In this document: piece by piece, positions 1-7,752 of the stretch | Position numbering within the stretch: the first letter of the stretch is position 1 | How the letters are laid out: the number at the start of each line of letters is the position of its first letter | Assembly (NCBI GenBank): GCA_903911085.1 | Contig: CAIWCC010000111.1 | Location: 40,733 to 104,732 of the forward strand | Length of the DNA stretch: 64,000 bases | Origin: an uncultured Bacteroidales bacterium | GTDB lineage: Bacteria > Bacteroidota > Bacteroidia > Bacteroidales > Paludibacteraceae | Direction of reading: 5' to 3' | Translations under genes and position numbers: made by a program | Notes under the pieces: model-generated | Database searches by the model: none | What the model saw: the letters and a program-made list of their open reading frames with translations, nothing else | What the model was told of the DNA's origin: nothing

Positions 1-1226
1 CGAGGCAAGGTATTTGCCAGTAAATAATCAAGGCGGGTATCGTTGGGGAAATAAAATTTCATGTACATGAGCATTGTCCAATTGAGGCGGGTATTGCTGC
101 CCGTGTCGCCGTGTGAACTCCACAGCGCATCGGGATTGGGTGCAAGCGCGTATATCAACCAATCGGGAATAGCCCGAAAATGAGGATTAGCAAACAGGTT
201 GACTTTGCTGCGACGCGAAACAGCCGTCATGTATTGCATCACATCGTAAAACGGACCAAAAGTATAAGTCATTCCTTCGGGACTCATGCCCTCCTGCGTG
301 AAAGTGTACGACAAATAATCATGCGCCACTTCTACACCACGGTCATAGATGCGCTTGTCGTAGCCTTGTTGACCTTCGGCAGCCAAAACCGTCAATGAAT
401 AAGAAACGGACATAGCAATATGATTCCAACGGCGCCAATGGGTGGGCAACTGCATGCCGTCGCCGTATTTGCCTTTGGTTTCGCGCACCATAAAGTCGAT
501 AAATATTTTTTTGTCGGCCTCCGACATGCCAGCAGCCGTAAAGTCGAAAAGTTTCGACAAACGGGCACCGCCATACACCGATTCTTTGACCATGGCTTCG
601 AGTCCCGGTACCTGAGGTGTAGCATCAATGTGGTGCATCAGCGCTTTAAGCAGGCCAGCCGAAACAGTTGCGGTCTCTTTCAACAAGGTTTTATCGTTAA
701 ATAATTGTGCCAAAAGCCCTTGCACAGAGAGGATATTGGTCATATTGCGCAAATTTGCTTCAGTTTCGGATTCCACCGATTTGCTGTCCAACAGCTTAGC
801 ATAAAGTTTTCCGGAAATTCCTTTTCCAGCACGCATCTCGGCAATTTGAGCATTAGCCGCTTTGAGCATTTGTTTGCCTGTTTCGGTAGTTTCAAGGCGG
901 ATTTTAATTGTTTGAAATTCTGAGGGCGAAGTGAGCAAACGAGGATAAATGCCTGCTTTGGGGGTTTTGCCTACTTTGGAATAGTCGAAGCCGGCCGTGG
1001 CAGTATTCTGAATTGGGGCATAAGGATTTTTCCACTTAATAGTGCCATTCAGCACCTCATCGGCGGTGTAAGTGCGAGAAGGTTTTTCAGCCATGCGCAA
1101 GTCATTGTGCTGCAAGGTATCGTTGGCCCATTGCTTCGGAAATTGATAATTTCCTGATTGTTGCGCAAAAATTACATTTGTAGTGCTAAAAAAGAATAAA
1201 GCCGCAAAATAACTTTTTGTTTTCAT
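1..1226 (-). CDS. Heparinase II/III-like polysaccharide lyase, partial (3' end outside window)
   Basis: The frame is open from an ATG at 1226 to the window edge (about 408 codons), so the C-terminal half, which usually carries the beta-sandwich, is missing. It begins with a signal peptide (MKTKSYFAALFFFS... ending near IFAQ). A segment reading KAGIYPRLL followed by an alpha-helical region matches the N-terminal toroid of the heparinase II/III lyases, and the equivalent segment KAGVHPRIFF is seen in the protein at 5103-7751. A HGDTGSNTR stretch lies near the visible end. Members cleave uronate-containing polysaccharides by beta-elimination in the periplasm or outside the cell. The gene has its own promoter with the GCAACAT element shared by four other genes here. 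The family is well supported; the substrate is unknown. Confidence 0.8.
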   Translation of the reverse strand, partial: MKTKSYFAALFFFSTTNVIFAQQSGNYQFPKQWANDTLQHNDLRMAEKPSRTYTADEVLNGTIKWKNPYAPIQNTATAGFDYSKVGKTPKAGIYPRLLTSPSEFQTIKIRLETTETGKQMLKAANAQIAEMRAGKGISGKLYAKLLDSKSVESETEANLRNMTNILSVQGLLAQLFNDKTLLKETATVSAGLLKALMHHIDATPQVPGLEAMVKESVYGGARLSKLFDFTAAGMSEADKKIFIDFMVRETKGKYGDGMQLPTHWRRWNHIAMSVSYSLTVLAAEGQQGYDKRIYDRGVEVAHDYLSYTFTQEGMSPEGMTYTFGPFYDVMQYMTAVSRRSKVNLFANPHFRAIPDWLIYALAPNPDALWSSHGDTGSNTRLNWTMLMYMKFYFPNDTRLDYLLANTLP

Positions 1227-1306
1227 TTACTGTGATTTGAAATAATAGATTTTTAAAGGTTGACCGATGATTATCCATTTCAAATAAAACAGAGCAATCA
1301 AGGGTA

Positions 1307-1375
1307 CAAAAATAGTAAATGCCTGCAACATTAATTCGTCTGAATGTTGCAGGCACTTATCTGAATGTGTCAAAA
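1307..1375 (-). promoter_or_regulatory. Promoter with GCAACAT element upstream of the partial heparinase gene
   Basis: On the minus strand a -7 box TATTTTTG (1307-1314) fits the Bacteroidota consensus TAnnTTTG. GCAACAT (1344-1350) lies 29 nt upstream of it, and TTTGACA with ATTCAGAT further upstream has the same spacing as in the sites at 52720 and 55188. This copy is special: GCAACAT is one arm of a perfect 12-bp inverted repeat (1321-1332 and 1343-1354), so a mirrored copy lies between the element and the -7 box. Confidence 0.65.
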
Positions 1376-1913
1376 CAGCAAGTTTTCTCCATTAAAAGCC
1401 TTCAAACGCCAACTTTGTGCTCAAGAATCTATTAATAAACATCATGTATAAAATAAAGCACTCAATTATAGTGGTTCAATCATTTTTACAGAATTGATAT
1501 ATAAAAAGTAGAATTGAACAAAAAGCAAAGACAAAGGATTTAACCAAATAAAGAGTCTTTTGAATAATTTGAAAATAAGTTAGTAAAATAGTGTTTAAGT
1601 AAAAAATAGTGTATATCTTTGACGGTTAAATTGATTAAATAACAAAAAACTACAGTATAGAATATTAACAAGTTGGGTATGCTTAGTATTACAAACATTA
1701 CACAAACTTATTGTGCTGAATATCTGCAATATAAATAAATTACCATGTATAGATAAATGCGATATATGTACAGTCAACTGGGTATAGCCAACTTTTACTA
1801 AGTATATTTATGTGTTAGCGGCAAGCCATAAAAAAGAAGCGAGAACGTAATTATTCGTCTAGTATTAAACAACAGAAAAAGGCAAAACAAAAACAAAATA
1901 AAACATAAATAAT
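1376..1913. other. AT-rich intergenic region, no gene seen
   Basis: No credible coding frame; the one open stretch on the minus strand has no recognisable family features. A TATCTTTG (1614-1621) on the plus strand fits the -7 consensus but lies almost 300 nt before the next start. The motif TGTTAGCGGC (1813-1822) recurs in inverted orientation at 2805-2814, bracketing the two genes in between. Confidence 0.5.
1813..1822 (+). repeat. Left copy of inverted flank TGTTAGCGGC
   Basis: Ten bases identical to the reverse complement of 2805-2814. The similarity continues weakly outward (AAGCC here, TAGGCC in the other copy). Together they bracket the two-gene module. Confidence 0.55.
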
Positions 1914-2117
1914 ATGATTGACAATCTACACTATAATAAGGTCGCAACTATTCTGTTAAAACAAACAGAACCAATATCAATTGACAAATTGTCATTAATA
2001 TCAGGTCTGACAATTAAAGAGTTGAAAGAAGTTCTCAGTTACTTCAACTCGTGCGACTTTCTATCTTTCAAAGACAACTATAACAAGATTCTACTAAACA
2101 AAAAAGCACGAGGATGA
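1914..2117 (+). CDS. Small winged-helix-like protein, first gene of an unrecognised two-gene module
   Basis: A 67-residue protein, acidic to neutral, with the pattern LLKQTEPISIDKLSLISGLTIKELKEVLSYF. This resembles the helix-turn-helix part of a winged-helix (MarR/ROK-like) fold: a helix, the short IS(I/L) link, a second helix and a recognition-like helix. No family is recognised. The ATG follows an A-rich leader, and the stop overlaps the next start by four bases (ATGA), so the two proteins are probably translated together. It is one of few plus-strand genes in this part of the window and is more AT-rich than the catabolic genes beside it. A DNA-binding role is inferred from the fold pattern only. 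Confidence 0.6.
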   Translation: MIDNLHYNKVATILLKQTEPISIDKLSLISGLTIKELKEVLSYFNSCDFLSFKDNYNKILLNKKARG

Positions 2118-2740
2118 TAAAATTTCTAATTGACAATTTACATATAATCTGTTCTGTCTTAATAGCATTTTTGTTTAGCATATCTCAAGTATTGTTTGGC
2201 AAATATAAATTAAACCATAATTTACTCATAAAGAGAAACAAATACCTAGTATTCTATGGACTTTATTTTTCGGTAATTTGCCTGATAACAAATATTTTAA
2301 TATTTTACAATGAATTGAAGATAAACTCATTTTCTGTATTAGAAAACAAATGGGCAACCTCGATAATTGTTGGATTGCTAATTCAAGCAATCGCAAAAAT
2401 GAATTTTTATTCTTTTAAAGCAAATGGCAAAGAAATATCAATTGGACCAAAATTATTAAATGATGTTTTTGAGGATTTTTTTGAAAAGAAAATTTCTGAC
2501 GTAATTGACGAGGAAATTTTGAATGAAATTAAAACCATGGAAAAAAGATTAAAAAAACACACTCTTGCTCAAATTGATATATTAATTAAAAACTGTTTAC
2601 CTAGTAGCTTGAGTGCGATTAAAAGAGTTAGTCACATGAAAGAAATAACTAATTTCGACACAAAATTCGATAAATTGAGGTATTTGGCAGTAAAATTTGG
2701 CATTGAAAGAATGAGACAGATTTATATCCAGATTGAGTAA
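2114..2740 (+). CDS. Membrane-anchored protein of unknown function, second gene of the module
   Basis: 208 residues. Three hydrophobic segments, about residues 5-25, 45-65 and 84-98, are followed by a charged cytosolic part with a coiled-coil-like stretch (EEILNEIKTMEKRLKKHTLAQIDIL, about residues 135-160) and a helical tail. I do not recognise the family. It is translationally coupled to the small winged-helix-like gene before it. The pairing of a small DNA-binding-like protein with a membrane protein recalls the layout of some defence or stress modules, but no catalytic motif is visible, so function stays open. The pair is bracketed by TGTTAGCGGC and its inverted complement, which suggests it moved as a unit. 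Confidence 0.6.
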   Translation: MIKFLIDNLHIICSVLIAFLFSISQVLFGKYKLNHNLLIKRNKYLVFYGLYFSVICLITNILIFYNELKINSFSVLENKWATSIIVGLLIQAIAKMNFYSFKANGKEISIGPKLLNDVFEDFFEKKISDVIDEEILNEIKTMEKRLKKHTLAQIDILIKNCLPSSLSAIKRVSHMKEITNFDTKFDKLRYLAVKFGIERMRQIYIQIE

Positions 2741-2804
2741 CTATTTCGACAAGACAACAAATAGGATAACGACAAATTTTTGACTCAACAAAAGAAATGG
2801 CCTA

Positions 2805-2814
2805 GCCGCTAACA
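2805..2814 (-). repeat. Right copy of inverted flank (GCCGCTAACA)
   Basis: Perfect inverted match to 1813-1822. It is followed directly by a structured segment (2815-2970). A cassette-type recombination boundary is one reading, but the core does not match the canonical integron RYYYAAC/GTTRRRY sequences. Confidence 0.55.
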
Positions 2815-3250
2815 TCATAGGACTTAAACGCAACACTCCGAACGCAAAACACCCCGTCAAGCACTGCTCTTGGCGGTGTGTTGCGATTTAACTGCGCTGA
2901 TTTTGCTACGCTCAGCCAATTCTCAAGCAAGCTTGAATTGGCTTTCACTTAAACGCAAAATTAAGTCCTTCTTGAACGGAAGCTTCGGTACGTGATGCGG
3001 GTGCTGACTGCACTCTTTATGGCGATTGAATGCCTTTAAGGCCGAACTTGGGTTGGGCAGGGCTGCCTAAGTTCGCCGTAGCGTAATTCGGTCGTCTTTT
3101 TGTTCGGCGAAGCGTCTTTTCGCTTCGTCGGGTGGGAAGCAAAGCTCCTGCTCCGAAAAGTGAATTTCAACGATAAATTCTTACTGCCTTTGGTAGAAAA
3201 ATAGTAAAATTATTAAAAGAGGGATTGAAAAACGCAAATGAGAAAATAAA

Positions 3251-3283
3251 TAACTAAGCAGTAACTAAGCAGTAACTAAGCAA
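3251..3283 (+). repeat. 11-bp tandem repeat, three units (TAACTAAGCAG)
   Basis: Three head-to-tail copies of TAACTAAGCAG, the last ending in A. A sister array with one base changed per unit follows at 3328-3360. Eleven bases is close to one DNA helical turn. Confidence 0.8.
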
Positions 3284-3327
3284 CGCTGAGTAATAATATG
3301 CAAGCAGCTAAACAAATAGTCAATCAA

Positions 3328-3360
3328 TGACTAAGCAGTGACTAAGCAGTGACTAAGCAA
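3328..3360 (+). repeat. 11-bp tandem repeat, three units (TGACTAAGCAG)
   Basis: Three head-to-tail copies of TGACTAAGCAG, the last ending in A. It differs from the array at 3251 only at the second base of each unit, so the two arrays share an origin. Confidence 0.8.
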
Positions 3361-3673
3361 AAAGAAATAGAAAAAACAATGACAAAAGTTAAGGGATTGA
3401 TATTAAAAGCGGATTGATTTGAGGGTTCAAACAATGAGTCGTTATAGAAAGTAATATCCCTGCTAGCGCAACCTGTGAACCATACTATAAAACTATGGTT
3501 CAGTTATGTCAAGGGTCACAGACACGAACAAGCTGGTGAATGAATTATTGCATGTCAAGTTTTTTGTACAGAAAAATTTACATATATCAAAATATAATTT
3601 TCTTTGCGCTATGAACGAAATCTTCTGTACGTGGGGCAAGCACTTATCCGAATAAGTCAGAAGTGTATGATTA

Positions 3674-4921
3674 TCATCCCAAAAAGTGCGCCGCATGAAT
3701 GGCAATCGTTTTTTCGTCGAAATATTTCGTTTCGGGGTCGTTGGATAGAAGAAATGCTTTTTTAACAGGTTTATCTAATATCTCTTCCAAGTGGAACAGA
3801 TGCTTAGCATCAGTTCGGCTTACCCTTTCGGCCATTTTTATTTCGAAAGCATAATAAAAATCCTGATATTCGAGCAACAGATCGACTTCACGACCATCGT
3901 GTGTGCGCAGGAAACTAAACTGAACCGGCAAATCAATGCTTTTGGCTTGTTTATAAATTTCGGAAACAATGGCACTTTCGTACTCATTGCCGGTGAGGCC
4001 ACCCCGTTTGTTTAACACGGCATGAATAACCCCCAAATCCATGTAATGTACTTTTGAGGATTTTATCAGTCGTTTGTTTGCATTGCGCGACCATGACGGC
4101 AATACAATAGCCTGATAACTCATTTCGAAATACTTGATGTATCGCTGAACCGTTTTTATTGTGATGCCCAACTGTTTACCTATTGAAGACGCGTTTGTGA
4201 GCGACGATGTATTCAGTGCTAAATACTGCTGCAATTTTACAAAGGGCTCCAAATCACGAAATGAAGCCAAGTCACGCACATCCCGCTCTAAATAAGTCCG
4301 GACATAATTCATCAGCCACTCTGTTTTTTCATCCGGCGTGCTGTCTGAGCCACTTACTGCCGGATAGCCACCAAACTTAAGGTAATGATTATAAGCAGAT
4401 AACTTCGACATATAGTTTCTGTCCAACAAAAATGAAGGCAAATAATCGCCCTCCAATTGCTGCTGCACCTCCTGCTGAAAAAATGATAAAACCACTGGGT
4501 CGTCCCAACCGTTTGTTTTCAACTCAGGCAGTGTGAGTGGAAATATTTCGACAATGGTACATCTACCAGCCAAACTCTCACGCACTTTTTCCATCAGCAG
4601 CAACTGACTTGAACCCAATAAAATATAGCGCGGTTCGTCCCACTGATCGTAAGTAGATTTAATGCTTTCAATCAACTGAGGCTCCTTTTGAACTTCGTCG
4701 AGAATGGCTTTAGGGTAAATGGTTTTCCACTGCTGAGCCGTCAGATTGCTGAACGTGCTGCGCAAAACAGGATCTTCGACCGAAATATAGGTATAATCGG
4801 GGAAAAGGCGACGCACAAGAGTTGTTTTGCCCGTTTGCCTCGCACCAGTCAATACCAAAATTCTACCAAACCGGGAAATGCACTTTTTGAGTAAGGCCTG
4901 CGAATATTGTCTGTTTATCAT
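3674..4921 (-). CDS. AAA_14 / DUF4143 family ATPase
   Basis: 415 residues. Walker A (GARQTGKTT, residues 26-34) is followed by a Walker B-like AILDEVQK near residue 92 and a sensor-like YILLGSSQ. The C-terminal half matches DUF4143, with a winged-helix-like middle and a PD-(D/E)XK-like signature (REVDLLLE...YAFEIKM) near residue 365. This large family of stand-alone ATPases is common in Bacteroidota and its role is still unclear. The gene stands alone, pointing away from three direct repeats (4991-5076) immediately upstream. The ATG at 4921 directly precedes INRQYSQ, the usual family beginning. Length is normal for the family. Confidence 0.9.
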   Translation of the reverse strand: MINRQYSQALLKKCISRFGRILVLTGARQTGKTTLVRRLFPDYTYISVEDPVLRSTFSNLTAQQWKTIYPKAILDEVQKEPQLIESIKSTYDQWDEPRYILLGSSQLLLMEKVRESLAGRCTIVEIFPLTLPELKTNGWDDPVVLSFFQQEVQQQLEGDYLPSFLLDRNYMSKLSAYNHYLKFGGYPAVSGSDSTPDEKTEWLMNYVRTYLERDVRDLASFRDLEPFVKLQQYLALNTSSLTNASSIGKQLGITIKTVQRYIKYFEMSYQAIVLPSWSRNANKRLIKSSKVHYMDLGVIHAVLNKRGGLTGNEYESAIVSEIYKQAKSIDLPVQFSFLRTHDGREVDLLLEYQDFYYAFEIKMAERVSRTDAKHLFHLEEILDKPVKKAFLLSNDPETKYFDEKTIAIHAAHFLG

Positions 4922-4990
4922 GTCGGTAGACTATTGAGTTCATCAATTATTTAACGACACAAAGATACTATATTTTACAACAAACTCCAA

Positions 4991-5076
4991 ATATTACGCC
5001 AATATATGGAATTGAATTCCAATATTTACGCCATTATATGGAATACAAGTACAGATATTACGCCAAAATATGGAAT
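4991..5076 (-). repeat. Three direct repeats upstream of the DUF4143 ATPase gene
   Basis: Copies of ATATTACGCC-(A/T)-ATATGGAAT lie at 4991-5012, 5022-5044 and 5055-5076, spaced 31 and 33 bases, about three helical turns. The nearest copy ends about 70 bases before the ATPase start codon. Position and regular phasing fit an operator for autoregulation or the target of the ATPase itself. Three copies with short gaps and no leader do not make a CRISPR array. Confidence 0.75.
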
Positions 5077-5102
5077 ACACACATCAGTCAGCTATCAGAA
5101 AA

Positions 5103-7751
5103 TCAATGAGAAGTGAGTATATCTACTCCATTCCGCTCCACTTTCACAACAGTTCTGTTAGCTTCATTCGTTGTAAAAGACAGTTTATCAGTCTGATTTT
5201 TCCATTTCACTTCTGCGGTTTGAGTAGCTTCATCCCAGCTCACTTCGGGCATAGAAATACCTGCATAAAAAGGAATCAGTAACACCCGATATTCTGCTTT
5301 TTTAGAATTTTGAGTAATAATCAAGCGGTTCTTTATGCTCACCGAACCAGCTTTGAGGCCGGTAATAGGCAATTGCTCCAAACGATAAGGTAACACATCT
5401 GTATCCACAAAATTAGGAAGACCACCACCCAGACTAAAATCTTTTTCGCGAAAACCCTGATTGAGCGAAACCACCATCAGTGCAGGTGTTCCAACAGGAA
5501 GAGTTTCGAGTTCCACTGTAGTTTTAGTAAACGCATCACGAGCAGGAATTTTGACCAAAACAGCTGCTATGGGCGATTTTTCTTTCAGCGACACATCCGC
5601 CAAACGAACCGATGACGGCAACTGCATTTGCCAATCGTAGGTGTGTTGCGCATCGTCTTTTTGTATATCGTCAATAATCAAGGCATAGGGATTTTCGCCA
5701 CGTACCAAACCGGCAGAGCGGAAAGCATATTTCACCGGATTGTCGCCGGCAATGCGCATCATAGGGCCCCAATTGCTGTTCCAATAACTACCATTCCAGA
5801 TTCGACTTTTGTACAAATGCGTTCCTTTAAAATAATCCACCACATCCGAATCTGTTTCTACCATCAGTTTCCATTTCTCACTACCAGGTTGAGTCCAGCT
5901 GAAATGAGCCGGGTTTGTCCACGAATAGTTATAGGCTTTGGTAATATCTGACGAAAACAGCACGCCGTCTTTTGTAGAATTAGCTCCCTGAAAATCCATG
6001 GAAACGCCATAGCCCACATCTACATACCCCTTTCCATCAATTTGCACTGTATTGTGATTGTCGGACGTAGAGGATTTTGGTCCGGCCTCCACCGCCCACA
6101 TTTCGCCCAAAGCCGCAAAATAAAACTGTCCCGCGTCGTGGTGCTGATGCCCAACGGTGTGTTGGTCGGTGCGTGCTTCGAACATCAGAAAAGCCGCTTT
6201 GGTATCGTTGCCCGAACGAGTATAGAGTAAACCGTGCGTTTTATCCACATAATCCAACGGCAAATTCAGCTCCTCTCGTGCAGCGGTCAGTTCATCTTTT
6301 CCGGCAGCAACATTCACAGGCATGTTTGTATCATTTCTGAACGCCATAAGCGGAATACACAAAGGTAATTCGGGCAAAGAAGGCAATTTACCTGATGCCA
6401 GTTTTGCGGCATATTGTGTCAAATCCGGGTTTGGATTGGCAATTTGGTAGCAGCGCATCACAAAATCAGCGCATTTATCATTGGGATAAAAACATTTTAT
6501 ATAAGCAGCACCACCAAACATGGAATTCCCCCAGGTACCATTGTTCAGACTGTATGTGCCGTTGGGAATAATTGCTTGCGCCTGCATAGCCGATAGTTTC
6601 CGAAAATGCGGATGACCGAAATAGTTATTGCTGTGGCGCGCCATGCTTATCATAGTAGCAATCAGGTAGGAAAAACCGCCACCATTTTTACCGTTTGTTT
6701 CAAAAATGGTTCCGTTTTCGTTGATGCCCCATTGCAGAAAACCCTCCACCACTTTTTGGGCGGCAGTGGCAATGGCAGGGTCATATCCGGGTTCTCCATC
6801 TATAGCCATAGCATTGATATACAGCTCCAAATCCCAGGTTGACCAATTGGTTTCCGCCCAGCGTTTGGGGCCATTCATACCATAAGCCATTTTTCCTTTG
6901 GTGGCTTTTGAAATAACACGACGCACAATTGTCTTCTGCTGCTCGTTCATCCATTTTGCCGAAAAGTCGTACGAAAACCCGAGGTTATTGTTGGCCACAG
7001 CAGGGTGCATTTCTCTCCAAAAATCGTTGGGAGCTCGTTTACTTTTGTGCATTTCGTTGTTTCGGAAATCAATCAGCGGTTCACGAAGTTTCCAATAATT
7101 GGCCACGGCGGCAGCCACATCTTTGCCCAACTTATCGTCGTTATTGAGCAAAGCCTGAAACGATGCAGCAGTAAGCAGCCAAGGGAAATATCCGGTATGC
7201 ACGTAGAGATTAATTTTACGTTTGTATCCGACAAAATAGTGCGTATTTGACGTAATAGCCTCACTTTCTGGCCATTTTAGGTCGGCAATATCGCCCGAAA
7301 CCAGTTTGCGAAACACCACACCCTCATCGGCCGTCTTGGATAAAATGGTCTGATTCAAAATCTCATTTATTTCAATCAGCAGTTTTTGTCCGCCATTGCT
7401 TTCATTAAGCCGTTTACGAATGGCAGGAATATCATTTTCGCTAAAGAAAATGCGGGGATGTACGCCCGCTTTGGGTAATTTGGAACCCAGAACAGAAGCA
7501 TCAAATCCACTCAAATCATAACTTTTGCGCGACACTTCGGGATAAACTGTTTCTTTCCCCTCGAAAAGTTGAATCTGCTGAGGCGTGGCAAAACTCTCCC
7601 AAGCCCTATCACCTTTTTTCAGCACATCGGCTTTTACCTCTTCAAACTCTTTTTGAGTAAATTTAATCGGGTCTTGAGCCTGAGCACCAAGATTAAACAG
7701 GCATAACGCAATTATAAACTTCGTGTGATTTCCAAGAAATAGATTTCTCAT
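5103..7751 (-). CDS. Heparinase II/III-like polysaccharide lyase
   Basis: 882 residues with a signal peptide (cut after AQA, about residue 26). The N-terminal half is an alpha/alpha toroid containing AGVHPRIFF and NWSTWDLELYINAMA. The heparinase II/III core motif HQHHDAGQF (about residues 532-540) starts the C-terminal beta-sandwich, which has the usual GEMWAVEAGPKSS. These enzymes depolymerise uronate-containing glycans by beta-elimination, mostly in the periplasm. It is the last gene of the six-gene operon starting at 19290, only one base from the GH2 gene. No sorting domain is seen at its C-terminus, so it is probably periplasmic. Substrate is unknown. Confidence 0.85.
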   Translation of the reverse strand: MRNLFLGNHTKFIIALCLFNLGAQAQDPIKFTQKEFEEVKADVLKKGDRAWESFATPQQIQLFEGKETVYPEVSRKSYDLSGFDASVLGSKLPKAGVHPRIFFSENDIPAIRKRLNESNGGQKLLIEINEILNQTILSKTADEGVVFRKLVSGDIADLKWPESEAITSNTHYFVGYKRKINLYVHTGYFPWLLTAASFQALLNNDDKLGKDVAAAVANYWKLREPLIDFRNNEMHKSKRAPNDFWREMHPAVANNNLGFSYDFSAKWMNEQQKTIVRRVISKATKGKMAYGMNGPKRWAETNWSTWDLELYINAMAIDGEPGYDPAIATAAQKVVEGFLQWGINENGTIFETNGKNGGGFSYLIATMISMARHSNNYFGHPHFRKLSAMQAQAIIPNGTYSLNNGTWGNSMFGGAAYIKCFYPNDKCADFVMRCYQIANPNPDLTQYAAKLASGKLPSLPELPLCIPLMAFRNDTNMPVNVAAGKDELTAAREELNLPLDYVDKTHGLLYTRSGNDTKAAFLMFEARTDQHTVGHQHHDAGQFYFAALGEMWAVEAGPKSSTSDNHNTVQIDGKGYVDVGYGVSMDFQGANSTKDGVLFSSDITKAYNYSWTNPAHFSWTQPGSEKWKLMVETDSDVVDYFKGTHLYKSRIWNGSYWNSNWGPMMRIAGDNPVKYAFRSAGLVRGENPYALIIDDIQKDDAQHTYDWQMQLPSSVRLADVSLKEKSPIAAVLVKIPARDAFTKTTVELETLPVGTPALMVVSLNQGFREKDFSLGGGLPNFVDTDVLPYRLEQLPITGLKAGSVSIKNRLIITQNSKKAEYRVLLIPFYAGISMPEVSWDEATQTAEVKWKNQTDKLSFTTNEANRTVVKVERNGVDILTSH

Positions 7752-7752
7752 T

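Larger units (their letters stand above)
2741..3673. other. Gene-free structured region with many inverted repeats
   Basis: No gene seen in over 900 bases. It holds nested inverted repeats: GGACTTAA (from 2819) against TTAAGTCC near 2965; TTAAACGCAACAC (from about 2823) against GTGTTGCG-ATTTAA (near 2877); a hairpin built on GCCAATTC and CTTGAATTGGC (about 2917-2943); CGAACTT/AAGTTCG and CGAAGCG/CGCTTCG pairs between 3043 and 3150. ACTTAAACGCAA occurs twice, near 2821 and 2948. The stretch is richer in GC than its surroundings. GAACCATA (3477-3484) pairs with TATGGTTC (3494-3501). Confidence 0.55.

Noticed and set aside
1813..2970. Integron cassette with attC site
   Set aside because: Flanks are not canonical core sites, no integrase is seen and no closing GTTRRRY is found at the far end; kept only as a possible mobile module.
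3493..3705. 70-codon minus-strand frame after the ATPase gene
   Set aside because: It overlaps the 3' end of the ATPase gene in another frame and has no recognisable features.
4991..5076. Three spaced direct repeats as a CRISPR array
   Set aside because: Only three imperfect units, gaps of about ten bases, no cas genes in the window.
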